A stretch of 64,000 nucleotides of DNA, from assembly GCA_033085395.1 (NCBI GenBank), contig JANQBS010000183.1, forward strand, positions 1 to 64,000, written 5' to 3'. Positions 1-12,179 of this stretch are shown here, piece after piece; position 1 is the stretch's first letter; every line of letters begins with the position of its first letter. The position numbers and the translations under genes are program-made. The stretch comes from Xanthoparmelia taractica. Taxonomy: Eukaryota > Ascomycota > Lecanoromycetes > Lecanorales > Parmeliaceae. Under the pieces are notes generated by a model. The model saw only the letters and a list, made by a program, of their open reading frames with translations, searched no databases and was not told the origin of the DNA.

Positions 1-132
1 GTTATTCTATGGAGTTGAGTGCTACTTATGGTCCATGCCAAGCCATAATAGGGCTGAGATGCTGAATTCCAACACTCACCTCACCTCACCAAGATACTAG
101 GTGGTCATCCAGACAAAAGCAGCCAAATAGAC

Positions 133-1396
133 ATGGAAAGAAGACGAATACTTGTCATTGCTGGCTCGGACAGCTCCGGGGGAGCGTCAGTCCTGAGCAT
201 ATGTCCAATGTGCTCTTCAATGCTAACTCACGTACAGCGGACTGGAAGCTGACCAGAAGGTGATTGCTGCTCATGGGTGCTATGCCATGACTGCGACCAC
301 CGCTCTGACTGCTCAAAGTACTCGGGGGGTCTTTGGCATTCATCATGTGCCCTCCGACTTTGTTGTTAAACAAATAGACGCCTGCCTAAATGACATTGGT
401 GTCGATGTCGTCAAGATTGGCATGCTAGCTTCCGCGGGCACTGTTGATGCAGTGGCAGAAGCCCTGAAGAAGCATGGAAAACCTGTTACTGTCGTTGACC
501 CCGTCATGGTAGCAACAAGTGGAGCACAGCTGCTCCCAAATGACGCCGTCTACAATCTTCAAACCAATCTCCTGCCGCTGACCACCATTCTAACACCTAA
601 CATACCCGAAGCTCAATTGTTGCTCCAGATCGCCGGGTTAGGAACCCCCGAAATCAATTCCCTGGATGACTTAGTCAATGTCGCCAGGATCGTTCAGAGT
701 CTCGGACCCCGCTACGTTTTGGTAAAAGGCGGGCATTTACCCCTCACAAGGGACGGCCTTATCTCGAAAGAAGAGCTTGATAGTTACACTATCGTAGACG
801 TTCTCTATAACGGAAGCGAGGCAACGATCTACGAGACGGCCTACCTACCCAGCAAGAATACCCATGGCACGGGCTGCTCCCTTGCGTGTAAGCTTTCCCC
901 AATGTCTATCATCTATTCCATCAACAACTCCTACTCGCGCTCGCCAACTCGTTTGGAGATCCAGCAGGAGCTCCATCCCCGAATCTTCACTGTGATATAG
1001 GCATGAATCCCTGCCCCTTGCTATACTTGCTTGCTCATAAGAGGCCACTCTGAGTGTCCAATAAAAAGGTCACGCTGCGTCTCGGTTGCGAATGATGGGC
1101 TAATCCCCAAGATAGCAGCAATCGCCTCCGGCATCGCGCTCACCGAAACCCTTAACCCGACCGACGATATAGCGGACGTGGTGGAAAGGGCTGTCCGTTA
1201 CGTCGAGGCAGGCATACAGACGAGTTTCGATCTGGGCCGCGGTAATGGACCGATCAATCATTTTCATTCGCTGAGCACAAGGCCGCTATCACCCTTCCCG
1301 TCGACTTTGACAAGGAGGGTTCATGAGAAGGCCCAAAATGGAGGGGAAGTGGCCAAAGCTCCTGACAGAGGAATGCTCAGAGACCATGAGGGTTAG
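133..1396 (+). CDS. Hydroxymethylpyrimidine (phosphate) kinase, ThiD domain only
   Basis: Phosphorylates HMP and HMP-P to the pyrimidine diphosphate precursor of thiamine, in the cytosol. Model: exons 133-185, 238-887 and 1116-1396 (327 aa). The start ATG at 133 opens directly into the nucleotide-site motif AGSDSSGGAG, which is completed only by splicing the 52-nt intron (donor gtcagt, branch gctaac). The second junction (888-1115, 228 nt, long for this genome) restores NTHGTGCSLASAIASG, the anion-hole motif of the ribokinase-like fold. PNIPEA and the VKGGH motif are also present. The fungal homologues I recall (Thi20/21) continue after GPINHFHS into a TENA/THI-4 domain. Here the frame stops about 35 residues after that motif in sequence I cannot align, and noxR ends 160 bp downstream, so there is no room for the TENA domain. 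The kinase call is firm; the exact C-terminus is uncertain. Confidence 0.85.
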
Positions 1397-1559
1397 CATA
1401 CTGAGATCTTAGTAGGTGCCCTAACGGCTTGAGTAATGTGGTATATGTGCCAGAGCGAGTATGCTAAGGAGAAGAGAATACTCAGACAGAGGAATACTCT
1501 TATGCCAAAAAGGGCCGCGCCAGGCCAACCATTAGAATGTTTATTAGACCTCCTGCCCA

Positions 1560-3445
1560 TTATGCAATGTCTGTGACCCAAACCTCCATCTTCCCCATCT
1601 CCACCCCTTCTGCCCTCGCCTCCTTCCTCACACTTGACATCGCCCAATGCCAATCATCTTTATCCCCCATAGTGATTAAGTCGCCCTCGTCCTGTATCTT
1701 GCACTTGAACCCACCCTTCAGGTGAAGCTTCTCCCTCACTTTTTCCAGGAAGGAGTCAAACGCCACACCAGGCGTCAGCATTAAAAATCTCGCATCATCC
1801 CCATAGTGGACTTTCACTCTTACATCCTTCAACCGATAGACATACTGACATGAGCGGGAGGCGCCTCTCCTACTGCTAGCTTGGGCGCCAGGGCGAGAGA
1901 GCCCACCGCCAGCATTGTGTAGGATTTCATACTCGTCGAGTGAAGACGTCGTAGATGCTGTGCCCGGATCCTCGGAGGGTTCTTCATCGATACTGTAATG
2001 CTCCCGCCTCTGCCGACTTTTCGAGCGGCCGCTCCTCCGCTGCCGTTGGCCACTGGTATCAGAGGAGTAATGGTGCGAAGGGCGAGATTTTTGAGGAGAA
2101 CTGTGCTGGCAAGTGGTGCGCGGGTCCATCGAGTAGAGCTCCTCAGGATACTCGTCAAGGTTCGCATCATCGCCGTTGGAATTCGGGCGGCGAGGTGTGG
2201 TTTCCCCGAATAAGCGAGGCCGCGCGGAGTGGTCGCGCTGGCGGTGATTGTGTAGGCGGCGAGAGGAGGGCCCGCGAGGCTCGGAGGCAGTGCGAGTGGT
2301 GCCTATGCGGGGCTTTTCTTGGGTGAGCGCTTCGAGGTTGAGAGGTTCGGGACGGAGGGGTTTCGATGGAGGGGTATTGGTGAGGGTGGAGGCTCGAGAT
2401 AGAGAAAGTGGTTTGCTGGGTGGAGAGGTTGAAGCTGCCATGAACGTTGGGCGGATCGGGTCGTTGTCTGGTGGTGGTGTTGGTGGGAACATGTTGCGGT
2501 GGACTGGGGGTTCGGATTGCTGTCTTGATCTGCTGTATAGGTTTGGCTTGACCATATGGGAGGCGCCGTAGGATATGGAATTTGGTGGACGGTCGTCAAT
2601 GCTTCTATTTATTGCGGCTGCCTGTGCTTTTGTGTCGGCACTCGATGTTCCTGCAAGAGTATTACCTTGCTCAGACGAGGCTATTAGTCTTGCTTTCCCC
2701 AGGTAGTCTTTCGTCTTAAGATTCTTGACTTTGGCAGCGTTTGGCCGGTAAACTACTCCAACGGGAATTGAGAACACAGTATATCCCTATCGAAAATTAG
2801 CCAATGCTGGACATGTCGATTGGCTGAACAGTCACCTCAGCTTCCTCCGAAATAGCTTCGTCGATAACATCATGGTCGGCTTTCTCCTTTTCTTTGGCTG
2901 CAATGTGCAAATCTTGCATCCCAGCCTCTTTCTGTTGTATGTATATGGAGCATAGTCCCCTGTTGAAAAGTACCTCGCACGAATACAGTCTAAACTTTAA
3001 GCCCAACTGCTCGTAGTTGATGAATCTGTTTCCTCTTAAGAAGCGGAGCGCATCGTTAAAGTTCGCCATTGCCTCCTCGAAATCGCCAACCAGAAAATTT
3101 GAAACGCCTTGCTGGAAATATGCAATTGCAAGGTAATTATCCCGATTGATCGCTCGCTGGTAATAATAGACCTGTAACCACGTTAGATCTCATGTCATCT
3201 TCTACAGCCGCTTGAGATACCCACGGCCTTTTTGTGTTCGCCCAGCGTCGCATGTATGACGCCACAATTGAAGAGTATTTTTGCTGTATCCGGAATGTTG
3301 TCGAAGGTCCTCAGCGCTGAATCGAAGTCGTTGTTGTCGTAGAAAGCAATTGCCTCGACCCAAGTCTCGATTTCCTGTATTGCAACGACGTCAGCGATGA
3401 GACCAGGTCAAGAGGACTGGCGAGTCTGACCTGCTTTAAGGACAT
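1560..3445 (-). CDS. noxR: NoxR, p67phox-like NADPH oxidase regulator
   Basis: Cytosolic activator of fungal NADPH oxidases NoxA/NoxB, acting with Rac and Cdc24/Bem1-type scaffolds in hyphal growth, sexual development and infection structures. Model: exons 3445-3431 (15 nt, MSLKQ), 3374-3225, 3171-2836 and 2786-1560, giving 575 aa. Residues 1-170 hold the TPR array (ILFNCGVIHATLGEH; YFQQGVSNFLVGDFEEA). A conserved segment reading GYTVFSIPVGVVYRP follows the last splice. A long Ser/Pro/Arg-rich disordered stretch covers about 190-470. A C-terminal PB1 domain (about 480-574: VKVHYGDDARFL, DEGDLITMGDKDDW) contains the acidic OPCA-like patch that pairs with other PB1 partners. The gene converges on the HMP kinase. 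The first exon of only five codons is set by the conserved start and the acceptor at 3375. Identification is strong. Confidence 0.93.
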
Positions 3446-4522
3446 CGCTGCCGACACAACCCTGGAGTGGCGTCAGGTCTTGATTGAGAGCTGCTGTAAG
3501 TGATTGCTAGCTGGCGAGAATGTCCGTCGTGTTGCGCAGGGAATGTAAGCACAAGCGGATTCGAAGTGAGGTCGGAGACGGATTGCTATGCACTTTGTCA
3601 CATAGATTGGGTAATCCGCATGGAAGGAAGCCAGAAGGATTAAACTGGAATAGGAGCTATTCGGCAATGAACTGGCTGCAGCTTAGGCAAATGCAGCTAA
3701 GACGACAAATCGCAAGCTAGATGCGAGACATGCGAGGAGCGAGGGTGAAAGGATAGAGGGTTACAGTAGTATGATTGCGAGAAAAAGAGGACGCTGTAAC
3801 AGGGACATTAACAGTAAGGCGGGGGATGAGGGGGGGGGCAGAGATCTTGCTAGGAAGTAATAGCAAGGAGGAATGAATACGAGCAGGAGGACGAGCGCGT
3901 AGAGAATTCGACGTCTGGACTCTCGAGTGTGGGAGTGCTTCTTTTTGAAACTACTCATGCACAGTTGAAGAGCTTGCATAAACCAGGGCTCTCGCACATG
4001 TGATTGGAAGGAGAAAGCACCTATAAGTAATAACCCGGTTAGCTTCACAACAGGGCGCTTCCAAAATGACGCCCGGGACTCGAGACTCGAGACTTGAATA
4101 TAGTATTATTATTCATTCTTATTTGCTTGAAATATTGTGCATCTTGATCATCTGCACTATAAAGAAATGCCGCTCTGATCGGTGATGATGAGGATGGTGT
4201 ACTATTTCTACGTCTACCTGAGTAAGGTAGGTACCCACTGTTATCTCACGTGATAAAGGTAGCCCTGTATTTCTATGTACACGAACAATCTGTAGGCCAA
4301 TGTCAGGCCGCTATGGTCTCGTTTTCTTGAACCCCAAACAAGCAACAAATTAGTCAACTCAACAAGAGTTGCAGTCTCATTTGCTGGTGCTCTCCATCTC
4401 ATGCCCAATCAATTCTTTCATCAAGAGCGGTTTGGCGATTCAACAAACCAGGCATCTCCTCGCTTCGGAAAATCTGGCCGCAGCAACTGTCATTTTGTCA
4501 AGCATCTGCCCCAAGAATCTAT
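3446..4522. other. Intergenic, upstream of noxR and 3' of kynureninase
   Basis: No convincing gene. It holds the noxR promoter and 5' leader and the kynureninase 3' end. A 95-codon minus-strand frame (3761-4048) could encode one hydrophobic helix but has no recognisable family and lies in a G-run/purine-rich leader. A GTAC-type palindromic element sits near 4221-4236 (aaggtaggtacc). Confidence 0.5.
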
Positions 4523-6179
4523 TTATTTGATGAGAGCCCAAGCCTTCTGGTCCATGCCCTTAAGAGCTGCAGCTTCTTGGCTACCGTGGACCGCACCCGC
4601 TTGCGTCTCTAAACAAGCCGAGGTGAAGATGTTGGCAAAGTCCCACACTTCGGTGAAGGTGTTGAAAAGCGGTGCTGGGGCAACGCGGACCACGTCCGGC
4701 CGACGTTCGTCGACGATGACGCCAGCATCCTCTAAGAACCTCATAACGCCCTCAAGTAGCCCTGGCTCTAGACGGACGCTTAGCTGAGCGCCTCGCTCTT
4801 CGGGCTTCGAAGGCGTAATGATTTGATATGGTAAGTGCTCCTTGTAGTGGCAGTCGGCCAAAGGCGGGTTCCGTAGAAGGTCTTCGAGGTAGGCAGTCAT
4901 GGCCATTGACTTGGCCCGAATGGTGGCCATGTCAGTCAGTGCGAATATTTCAAGCGAAGCAATGACGGCGGTGAGAGCAAGAGCAGAGGGGTTACCAACC
5001 TGCCACCCAGCGGCACCACGAATCGGAACAAATTCTGAGAGACGAGCACATTAGTGACCTCGCAGAACGTAGCCAAGCAAGAAACTGGCGGCCCAAAAGT
5101 TGAGCAAATGGAACACCCACGATTACCCATGGCAAATCGCGTTGCCTTGTCTCCTCCCCACCATCCGCACAGTCTTCTTCGAAAGCCATCCGCTCCGTTT
5201 TCCGTTGCAGAGACATCTACCTGACCGTGTCTAGAATTCACGAATAGTCCACCAATAGCCCCGGGTCCTGAATTCATGTATTTGTAATTGCACCAAACTG
5301 CAAAATCAACATCCCACTCTGTCAGCCGCAAATCCACATTGCCCACTGCATGGGCAAGATCCCAGCCTATGATTATACCGTGTCTGTGGGCGTGGGCAGT
5401 GATCGCCTGGATATCGAGGTACTGGCCAGTGTAGTACTGAACACCGGGTAAAAGAACCAGAGATGTGGTGGAAGCGTGCTTATCGATGACAGAAAGAATA
5501 TAGGAGGTGGATATAGTCGGGGCTGTAGGATCTTCTGGCTCGATGAGTACCATGGCCTGCTTTGGGTCCAGGTCGTGATGCCGGATCTGGGATTCCACAG
5601 CATACTGTAACCATGTCAGAGATCGTCGGAAAACGCTTCATAGAGCACGTCCAACGTTGCGTACGTGATCACTTGGGAATGCTTTGCCTTCGATGACGAT
5701 TTTATATTTCTCGCGGTTTGGCCGGTAAAAACTTGCCATCAGAAGGTGTAGATTGGCCGTCAAAGTCTCCATAACAGCGACTTCACAAGCCTCTGCACCA
5801 ACTAGAGGAGCCATAAGCTTTGCAGCGACGTCGTCAACATGTAGGAAGGGGGGAAGGTTGGAGTCTTCATGTTCTATGAAGTGCCCAAGCACCCCTTTTG
5901 TTGCCCACGCCGAGAGGTGGGAGGCTATGCGCTTTGAAGTCCGTTTGGGTTGAGGTCCTAAAGAGTTTCCGCAAAAGTAAATGCAAGTATCGTGGCCCTC
6001 GTCGCTGGTTGAAACTACCAATGAGTATGTTGAGCTAGACCAAGACAAGGAAGACTCATACCGGAGCCGATCTTGGTCGGAATCAGGAACTCCTTCCTAA
6101 AGCTTTTCAGAGGGTCATTGACGTCTAGCTGCAGTGCATGTTGCCGCTCGTATATCTTTGCTGATTGAGGAGTAGACAT
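4523..6179 (-). CDS. Kynureninase (Bna5 type)
   Basis: PLP enzyme that cleaves kynurenine and 3-hydroxykynurenine to anthranilate or 3-hydroxyanthranilate plus alanine, in tryptophan catabolism and de novo NAD synthesis; cytosolic. Model: exons 6179-6062, 6014-5665, 5604-5121 and 5034-4523 (487 aa, usual length). YFCGNSLGPQP lies near the N-terminus. GWDLAHAVGN (Asp about 238) and CNYKYMNSGPG (Schiff-base Lys about 264) form the PLP site, and AAGWQVGNPSALAL follows the last splice. The C-terminal domain includes QLSVRLEPG and DERRPDVVRVAPAPLFNTF. Splices restore the AFPSDH-YAVESQIRHHD and AMGN-FVPIRGAAGWQ joins. It is divergent from ISA2 with 253 bp between the starts. Confidence 0.94.
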
Positions 6180-6432
6180 TAGTGTGGCCACAACTGGCGA
6201 AGTGGGGTGAAGCTTCAGGCGGGCTGTCAGTAAAACCGCGTGAATGGTGGCAATACGAGCGATGTGTAGGAAATCTATGCTTTATAGAGCACTTTTCTTT
6301 GACGGTTTGTGCACTTCGATTGGCATATTCCATTTGGCCTTGTTGGAATACCTCCGGATTTGATACTAGCTAGCCCCGCAGTGGTGGCGATTTTCACGCA
6401 TTCAATAATCATCCTCCTCATCTTGGCCTAAT
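6180..6432. promoter_or_regulatory. Shared divergent promoter, kynureninase / ISA2
   Basis: 253 bp separate the two start codons, so both promoters and 5' leaders must lie here or overlap. No specific operator can be named from sequence alone. Confidence 0.5.
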
Positions 6433-7206
6433 TTGCTCTCCGTCTGTATGAGACTTTGCAACAGCACAACTTTAATGGGAAAAAGAGTACTCTTGCGGCC
6501 ACTTGTTTGTTTGGCAAAGCATGAGCTTGCATTCACTGGAAGAGCAGACAAGCTTAAAGCAAATGCCCAGCGACATCTGTCAACCAGTCAACATTCCTAC
6601 ACATATACATTCGACGTCCCTTTACCATCTTCTGTCACAAAAAACTATCATGCTTCCGCCATACCCCACCTCAACGGGCCTCCCCTTCCATCCACTGCGC
6701 CTAGTCTAGACCATCTATTACAACGGCGCATGTTCTCCGTTTCGTCTGCTACCAAAGCAGCTGTAATCACTGCAAATCCTCGGAAAGATGAAGATGGTAA
6801 GGAGATGCTCATCGATATAACGGCACGTGCTGCAAAAGTATGCTTGTTTCATTCATCACCCTATGACGGCTAACAATGGTGTTAGCGTCTTAAGGAAATC
6901 ATGTCCAAGGACTCCAACCCTAATCTTGCTCTACGAGTTACAGTCGAATCCGGCGGTTGCCATGGCTTTCAATACCTCATGTCCCTCACCAACATGTCTG
7001 CAATATCCCCAGAAGATGATACGATATTCGAGTCGAGTGATTACTCGGGGGCAAAGGTGGTTATGGACGAGCCAAGTCTGGAGCTGCTAAAGGGTAGCAC
7101 GGTTGACTTTACCATGGAATTGATTGGAAGCCAGTTCAAGATAGTGGGAAATCCAGCTGCTACAAGCAGCTGTGGCTGTGGAACAAGTTTCGATATAAAG
7201 CCTTGA
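6433..7206 (+). CDS. ISA2: Mitochondrial iron-sulfur cluster assembly protein ISA2
   Basis: A-type Fe-S carrier of the mitochondrial matrix, working with Isa1 and Iba57 to build [4Fe-4S] clusters for aconitase, lipoate synthase and similar enzymes. Model: exons 6433-6837 and 6886-7206 (241 aa), joined over a 48-nt intron. Residues 1 to about 110 form a basic Ser/Thr/Arg-rich presequence (LLRPLVCLAKH, RHLSTSQ) expected for matrix import. The HesB/IscA core starts at about 120 (LIDITARAAKRLKEI) and carries the three ligand cysteines: SGGCHGFQY (Cys160) and SSCGCGTSF (Cys231, Cys233). The SCGCGTSF ending and the presequence favour Isa2 over Isa1, but the paralogues are close. Confidence 0.9.
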
Positions 7207-7980
7207 CAAAGCAAGAGCTGGGCCTCAACCTAAGAAACGAACTATCGAAGCGCTTTGAATGGGTAGAGCTATATCACTCTCAATATCAGACAGACACTGC
7301 GGAAAGCTTGCTTCAAGAGCCCAATCATGTCTCACAAGCTCCCCCAGAGGAGCTGAGGCTGAACATTTCTTACCTTCGACGGGGAAGGAAGGAATTCCCT
7401 ACGGAAAGGTTGGTTCATAGTACTACCGGTCTCTTGCTTTCCTCATCAACCTGGGGAATAGCGAAGGTCGGAAGATACTTGAGATAGAACAGGCTTGAGC
7501 CGAATGCCATAGGTAGGACTGTAGACAGAGCGGGTGTTCTTGGGCAGGAGAAGTCAGGGTTATCCCCGATACGCAGTTTCCAGCCATAAGTAGGAATAGT
7601 TAGCAGTTTGCTTAAGACCTTTCGTCTCGAACCTACACATTTCAACAGTACATCCAGCCTTCAACAAACAGCCTTACAAGTTGACGTTTGTTCACGACAA
7701 AATACCAATGGTCCTTCCTCAAGCTGACTCGTTCCTGTAATCTAGTCCTCATGTGTTTAGTCTGTACAAGACCCTTGCTTAGGTAAGAAGGGCGCTAAAG
7801 AAATTTTGTGTCCTGGCTTCACACCTACAACGAAGTTTCTTTCTCTACTACACAAATTCAGCGTCACCTTAATTTCCCCCCTCCTCGTCATCCATCCTTC
7901 TTTCCCTCATCTTTTTCCGTACTCACATTCCTTTGCGGCCCTGAGAGTGATAGCATTCAGATCAGCGAAAAGACGACAAA
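7207..7980. other. Intergenic, DBP2 promoter and leader
   Basis: No gene seen. The last 180 bp before the DBP2 ATG are C/T-rich (7855-7935), as in promoters and leaders of highly expressed fungal genes. A 94-codon frame directly after the ISA2 stop has no family features. Confidence 0.5.
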
Positions 7981-10534
7981 ATGTCGTACGGAGGTGGCTA
8001 TGGGGGTACCCGCGGTGGAGGAGGTGGAGGATACTCAAATGGGTATGATGACTATTCAAGCCACTATTCTGGTGGAAATTCCGGAGGTCGAGACTATTCT
8101 ACAGCCTATTCCAACGGGTATGAATATCCAAGGTCTAGAAGTTGCAGTCTAAGTTGTCCCCGCATGATGTTTCGATTCGCTCTTTCTCCGCACCTACTGT
8201 CCCTTCTCTCACTACATAATATTTTGCATCACACAGGCTAGGTATTGACATGCACTGACACGCTTTGGAGTTACAGTGGCACCAACGGTTACTCTGGAGG
8301 TGGCAGCAACGGCTACTCAAACGGCTTCTCAAATGGAGGCGGGTACGGTGGTTCGATCAACGGTTACAGTGGAGGAGGAGGCTACGGTGGAGGAGGAGCA
8401 AGCTTCGGCGGTGCAAGTGGTGACAAAATGTCGAACTTGGGCGCCAATCTCAAGATTCAGTCGTTTGGTATGACCAGTATCCACTTGGTAACACGTTTTC
8501 TGACTATGCCAAGATCTATCCACGATGCCCAAATTTGAAAAATCTTTCTACAAGGAAGACCCCGAGGTTACTGCTCGCTCTGAGCGAGAAGTGGCCGACT
8601 TTCGGAGACTCAAGGAGATTACCATTCAAGGTAATAACGTACCCCGACCTGTCCAAACTTTCGACGAGGCTGGATTTCCCAAATACGTCATGGATGAGGT
8701 AAAAGCTCAAGGTTTTGCCGCGCCCACAGCTATCCAGTCTCAGGGCTGGCCTATGGCCCTCTCCGGACGTGATGTTGTCGGCATCGCGGAGACGGGATCA
8801 GGGAAGACTTTGACATATTGCCTGCCTGGAATAGTTCACATTAATGCCCAGCCTCTCCTCGCCCCCGGTGATGGACCCATCGTTCTGGTCCTGGCACCAA
8901 CCCGTGAGCTCGCTGTTCAAATTCAACAGGAAATGACCAAATTCGGCAAATCATCTCGTATTCGCAACACCTGCGTCTACGGCGGTGTTCCTAAAGGTGG
9001 CCAGATCCGAGATCTTGCTAAAGGTGTTGAAGTCTGTATAGCAACACCCGGTCGTCTTATCGACATGCTGGAATCTGGAAAGACTAACCTTCGTCGTGTT
9101 ACTTACCTTGTGCTTGATGAAGCTGACCGCATGCTGGACATGGGTTTCGAGCCACAAATTCGGAAGATTATTGGCCAGATTCGTCCAGATCGTCAGACAT
9201 GCATGTGGTCTGCAACATGGCCCAAGGACGTCCGTCAACTGGCCTCAGACTACCTTCAAGACTACATTCAGGTCAATATTGGATCTATGGACCTTTCAGC
9301 TAATCATCGTATCACCCAGATTGTTGAGATCGTTTCTGAATTTGACAAGCGTGAAAGGATGACCAAGCACCTTGAGCGTATAATGGAAGATCGAGATTCC
9401 AAGGTTTTGCTCTTCACAGGCACTAAGCGGGTAGCGGATGAGATCACCAGGTTTCTACGACAAGACGGATGGCCCGCGTTGTGTAAGTCGATTGAGCTGG
9501 CCCTTCCAGCCTATCTGTAGCTGACGTTGGTCTAGCAATCCATGGCGACAAGCAACAGAACGAGCGTGACTGGGTACTCAACGAGTTCAAGACGGGGAAA
9601 AGCCCCATCATGGTTGCCACTGACGTGGCTTCACGCGGTATTGGTATGATTGACCGCCGATCTGCACCTTTCCCTCCCTTTTACCTTTCCATTTCTTCAA
9701 TCGACGTCGTGTGGCTCTGTTTCTGTGAAGCTTTGCTCTCTGCAGACGTGCACGCTGGCGCTGCAGCTTTCTGGTCCAGGCTCGTCATGATATCTTTTGG
9801 CTATCCAGCCAAAAGCTCTTGGATATCCGTTGCAGTGTGGCTTGCTACATCTTTCATTCCGTCTCGTTATGTACCATCAGGGTACCGAGGCGGATTGGAT
9901 TTTTCTTGACTTGTTCAAGCTGCATTCCCCAGGATTATCCAGGACCATGATACTTGCCACGCTTTGGACCAGGATGTTGTGAGATGACCTCTCCAAGCAG
10001 AGCGTTATGCGGAGAGTCTCGCAGATGCATACTGTCTCACGACTAATGTTGACATCATTTCGCGTCATGGCTTTTGTTGAATGCTAACCCCATTGAAGAT
10101 GTTAAGAACATTACTCATGTCTTCAACTATGACTATCCCAACAACTCCGAAGATTACGTTCACCGCATAGGGCGTACTGGTCGTGCTGGATCCAAGGGTA
10201 CCGCCATTACATTATTCACAACCGAAAGTACGTGTCCTCCGCCCTCTCTCAAAAGGAAGAAATGCTGACCAATGTTTCACAGACTCCAAGCAGGTGCGTG
10301 CTTGTTGCTCCGCCTCTATATCTCAAGTCGTACTGATAGGTTCACTAGGCACGCGATCTAGTAGCTGTTCTTACAGAATCGAAGCAGCAAATTGATCCTC
10401 GTCTCCACGAGATGGCTCGCTACAGTGGCGGCGGTGGAGGAGGTCGCTACGGTCGTGGAGGCGGTCGTGGAGGTGGGCGTGGAGGTTTCACGAGCTCTAA
10501 TGCCGCACCTATGGGTGGAGGTCGACGCTGGTAA
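7981..10534 (+). CDS. DBP2: DEAD-box RNA helicase DBP2 (p68/DDX5 family)
   Basis: ATP-dependent RNA helicase for rRNA processing, mRNP remodelling and nonsense-mediated decay; mainly nuclear. Model: seven exons (7981-8117, 8277-8467, 8514-9482, 9536-9643, 10099-10227, 10283-10293, 10349-10534), 576 aa. Residues 1-105 are Gly/Tyr/Ser/Asn-rich low complexity (GGYGG, NGYS repeats). Then the helicase core: AETGSGKT (201-208), PTRELA (238-243), TPGRL, DEAD (311-314), SAT (342-344), VATDVASRGI-D (motif V, split by an intron before Asp469) and HRIGRTGR (490-497). The C-terminus is an RGG-type box (YGRGGGRGGGRGG). Exon 6 is only 11 nt. The motif V intron (9644-10098, 455 nt) is by far the largest in the gene. 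Confidence 0.95.
9644..10098 (+). promoter_or_regulatory. Large DBP2 intron at the motif V site
   Basis: 455-nt intron with donor gtatga and a canonical branch site tgctaac at 10082-10088, just before the acceptor. It interrupts the codon for Asp of the motif V stretch RGID. Yeast DBP2 has an unusually large, far-downstream intron that mediates autoregulation. As I recall, it lies at or near this site. The position and size here suggest the same element; regulation itself is inferred. Confidence 0.6.
10283..10293 (+). other. 11-nt micro-exon of DBP2
   Basis: Codes only for the core of NSKQ. It is bounded by tttcacag upstream and gtgcgt downstream. Removing it breaks the reading frame, and including it restores the family sequence TTE-NSKQ-ARDL. 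Confidence 0.75.
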
Positions 10535-12179
10535 AAACGCATCCCTCACCGACGGCGGCTCCGGCAACCGCCACATACTTTACCGGATCTCTAGTGCTTG
10601 CCCACTATACTAAGCTCAGACCAACCTACCGGGCTTCACCTCATCGAAAACACATATTGGGGTTGCTCATGCTCGTCCTTCCTACGACTGGCGTTTGGCT
10701 CTGGGGTTTCCTCATTAGATCTCTCATGTATTCTTTGACATCATACAGTAGCCACGACAGGCATCCGAGGTGGCGGAGAATTGCACCACATGGAAGTTCG
10801 GAGCCTTCAGGCGGTAGCGGTTCAACGGGTCAATTGCAGACTCAGGAGCCAACATCATAGAGTGCTACCATAGACATTCGTAGTTCAGACAATGATAACA
10901 TGGTTTAGTGAATGGATAACCCGGTATAGTTGTCAGAAATAGTAAACAGTCTGTAACCTCACTGTAAATCAGCCCGCATACAGGCGTTTTTGGCTCTGCA
11001 CCTTTCTTTTTGTCGAGTTGGCGTAAATGTGTAGCGTCCCAGACAGCACACGCACAGGCGTAGCAAGATCCGCCAGATGTGTACCTGTGATGTCGTCGCT
11101 TTTCTCTGATTTGTCCCTCCAAATATTATACTGTCTATGCCCGTGGAAAGGTCGACGAAGGTTACATTGATAGCCAAAACCCCCCGTCTGTAGTTCTGTT
11201 CTGTCAGCAAGCTCGATTACAACACCCAACTACGATTGAACGTCTCCGAAGAAAGCCTGTTCAGGTCCAAAAGGATGGATTGTGGTAGCCTTGGCTCTTG
11301 AGTCTCTTAAAGTTTTGCACTTTCTACAACTCGATGTCGTCCTCTCTACTCTTGCCATCCACGATCTTGGACGACAATTTGTCCCCGCCGAAGAAGCGGC
11401 CATGGCTTGGGATATCCTGCCGTTCCACGCGATAACCAGAGGAGCTTCCTGGTACAGACATGATACCCGAGACACGTAAGCCCAGATGTAAAGGTTACTG
11501 GGAAAAGCCTCGCTACCCTTGATATGCGAAAGTCATTCTGGGTGGTTCATGCAGGCGCACCGATCCTTCATCCAGTTGTTCGGCGAGAATTGCCCAAGCC
11601 CGGGAGAATGGCAAGGATGCAGCATCTTGTATCTCGGCTTTCCTTATCAATTACGTAAAGCAATCGAAGGTACGCTCGACGGGTCTCGTGTCAAGCAGAG
11701 CCAATCTTTTGCACTCTCGGAAACTGATATATTATTATGTATAGAGTCGATGATTTTACGTTGACATTGAAGACGTCGGCAAATTGACGGGGAAAAGGCC
11801 CAGATATAAGCATAGTTACCTACTTGTAGTAGCCTTTTAAGCCTTACTGTTCAAGGCCAAGGATGCTAAGTGGTCCGTCGTACTGCCTTAGGAGAGGCCC
11901 AGGAAAACGGTCATCCGAAGACCAAAGTGTTGGGTTCCGCTAGTATTGTAGCTGCCGCAATCGACAACGTGCTATGAAGTACAAAACCATTTAACAAATT
12001 CGAATATCAAAATCTAAGCTCCGCGACATTTCTTCCATCAACCATTATTCTAACCCTCCAGCACAGCAAATTTATTGGCAATATAATGGCCGTAAGAGTC
12101 CTACAAGTACTCGCTGCAACTTCCTATCTTGGTCGTTGTCATGTGTCTTGCAAATTCCAACACATTATTATTTATTATT

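Noticed and set aside
1829..2571. Several long frames overlapping noxR on both strands
   Set aside because: Shadows of the biased Ser/Pro/Arg-rich noxR linker.
3761..4048. Small hydrophobic minus-strand frame
   Set aside because: One possible membrane helix, but no homologue known to me and the context is noxR upstream sequence.
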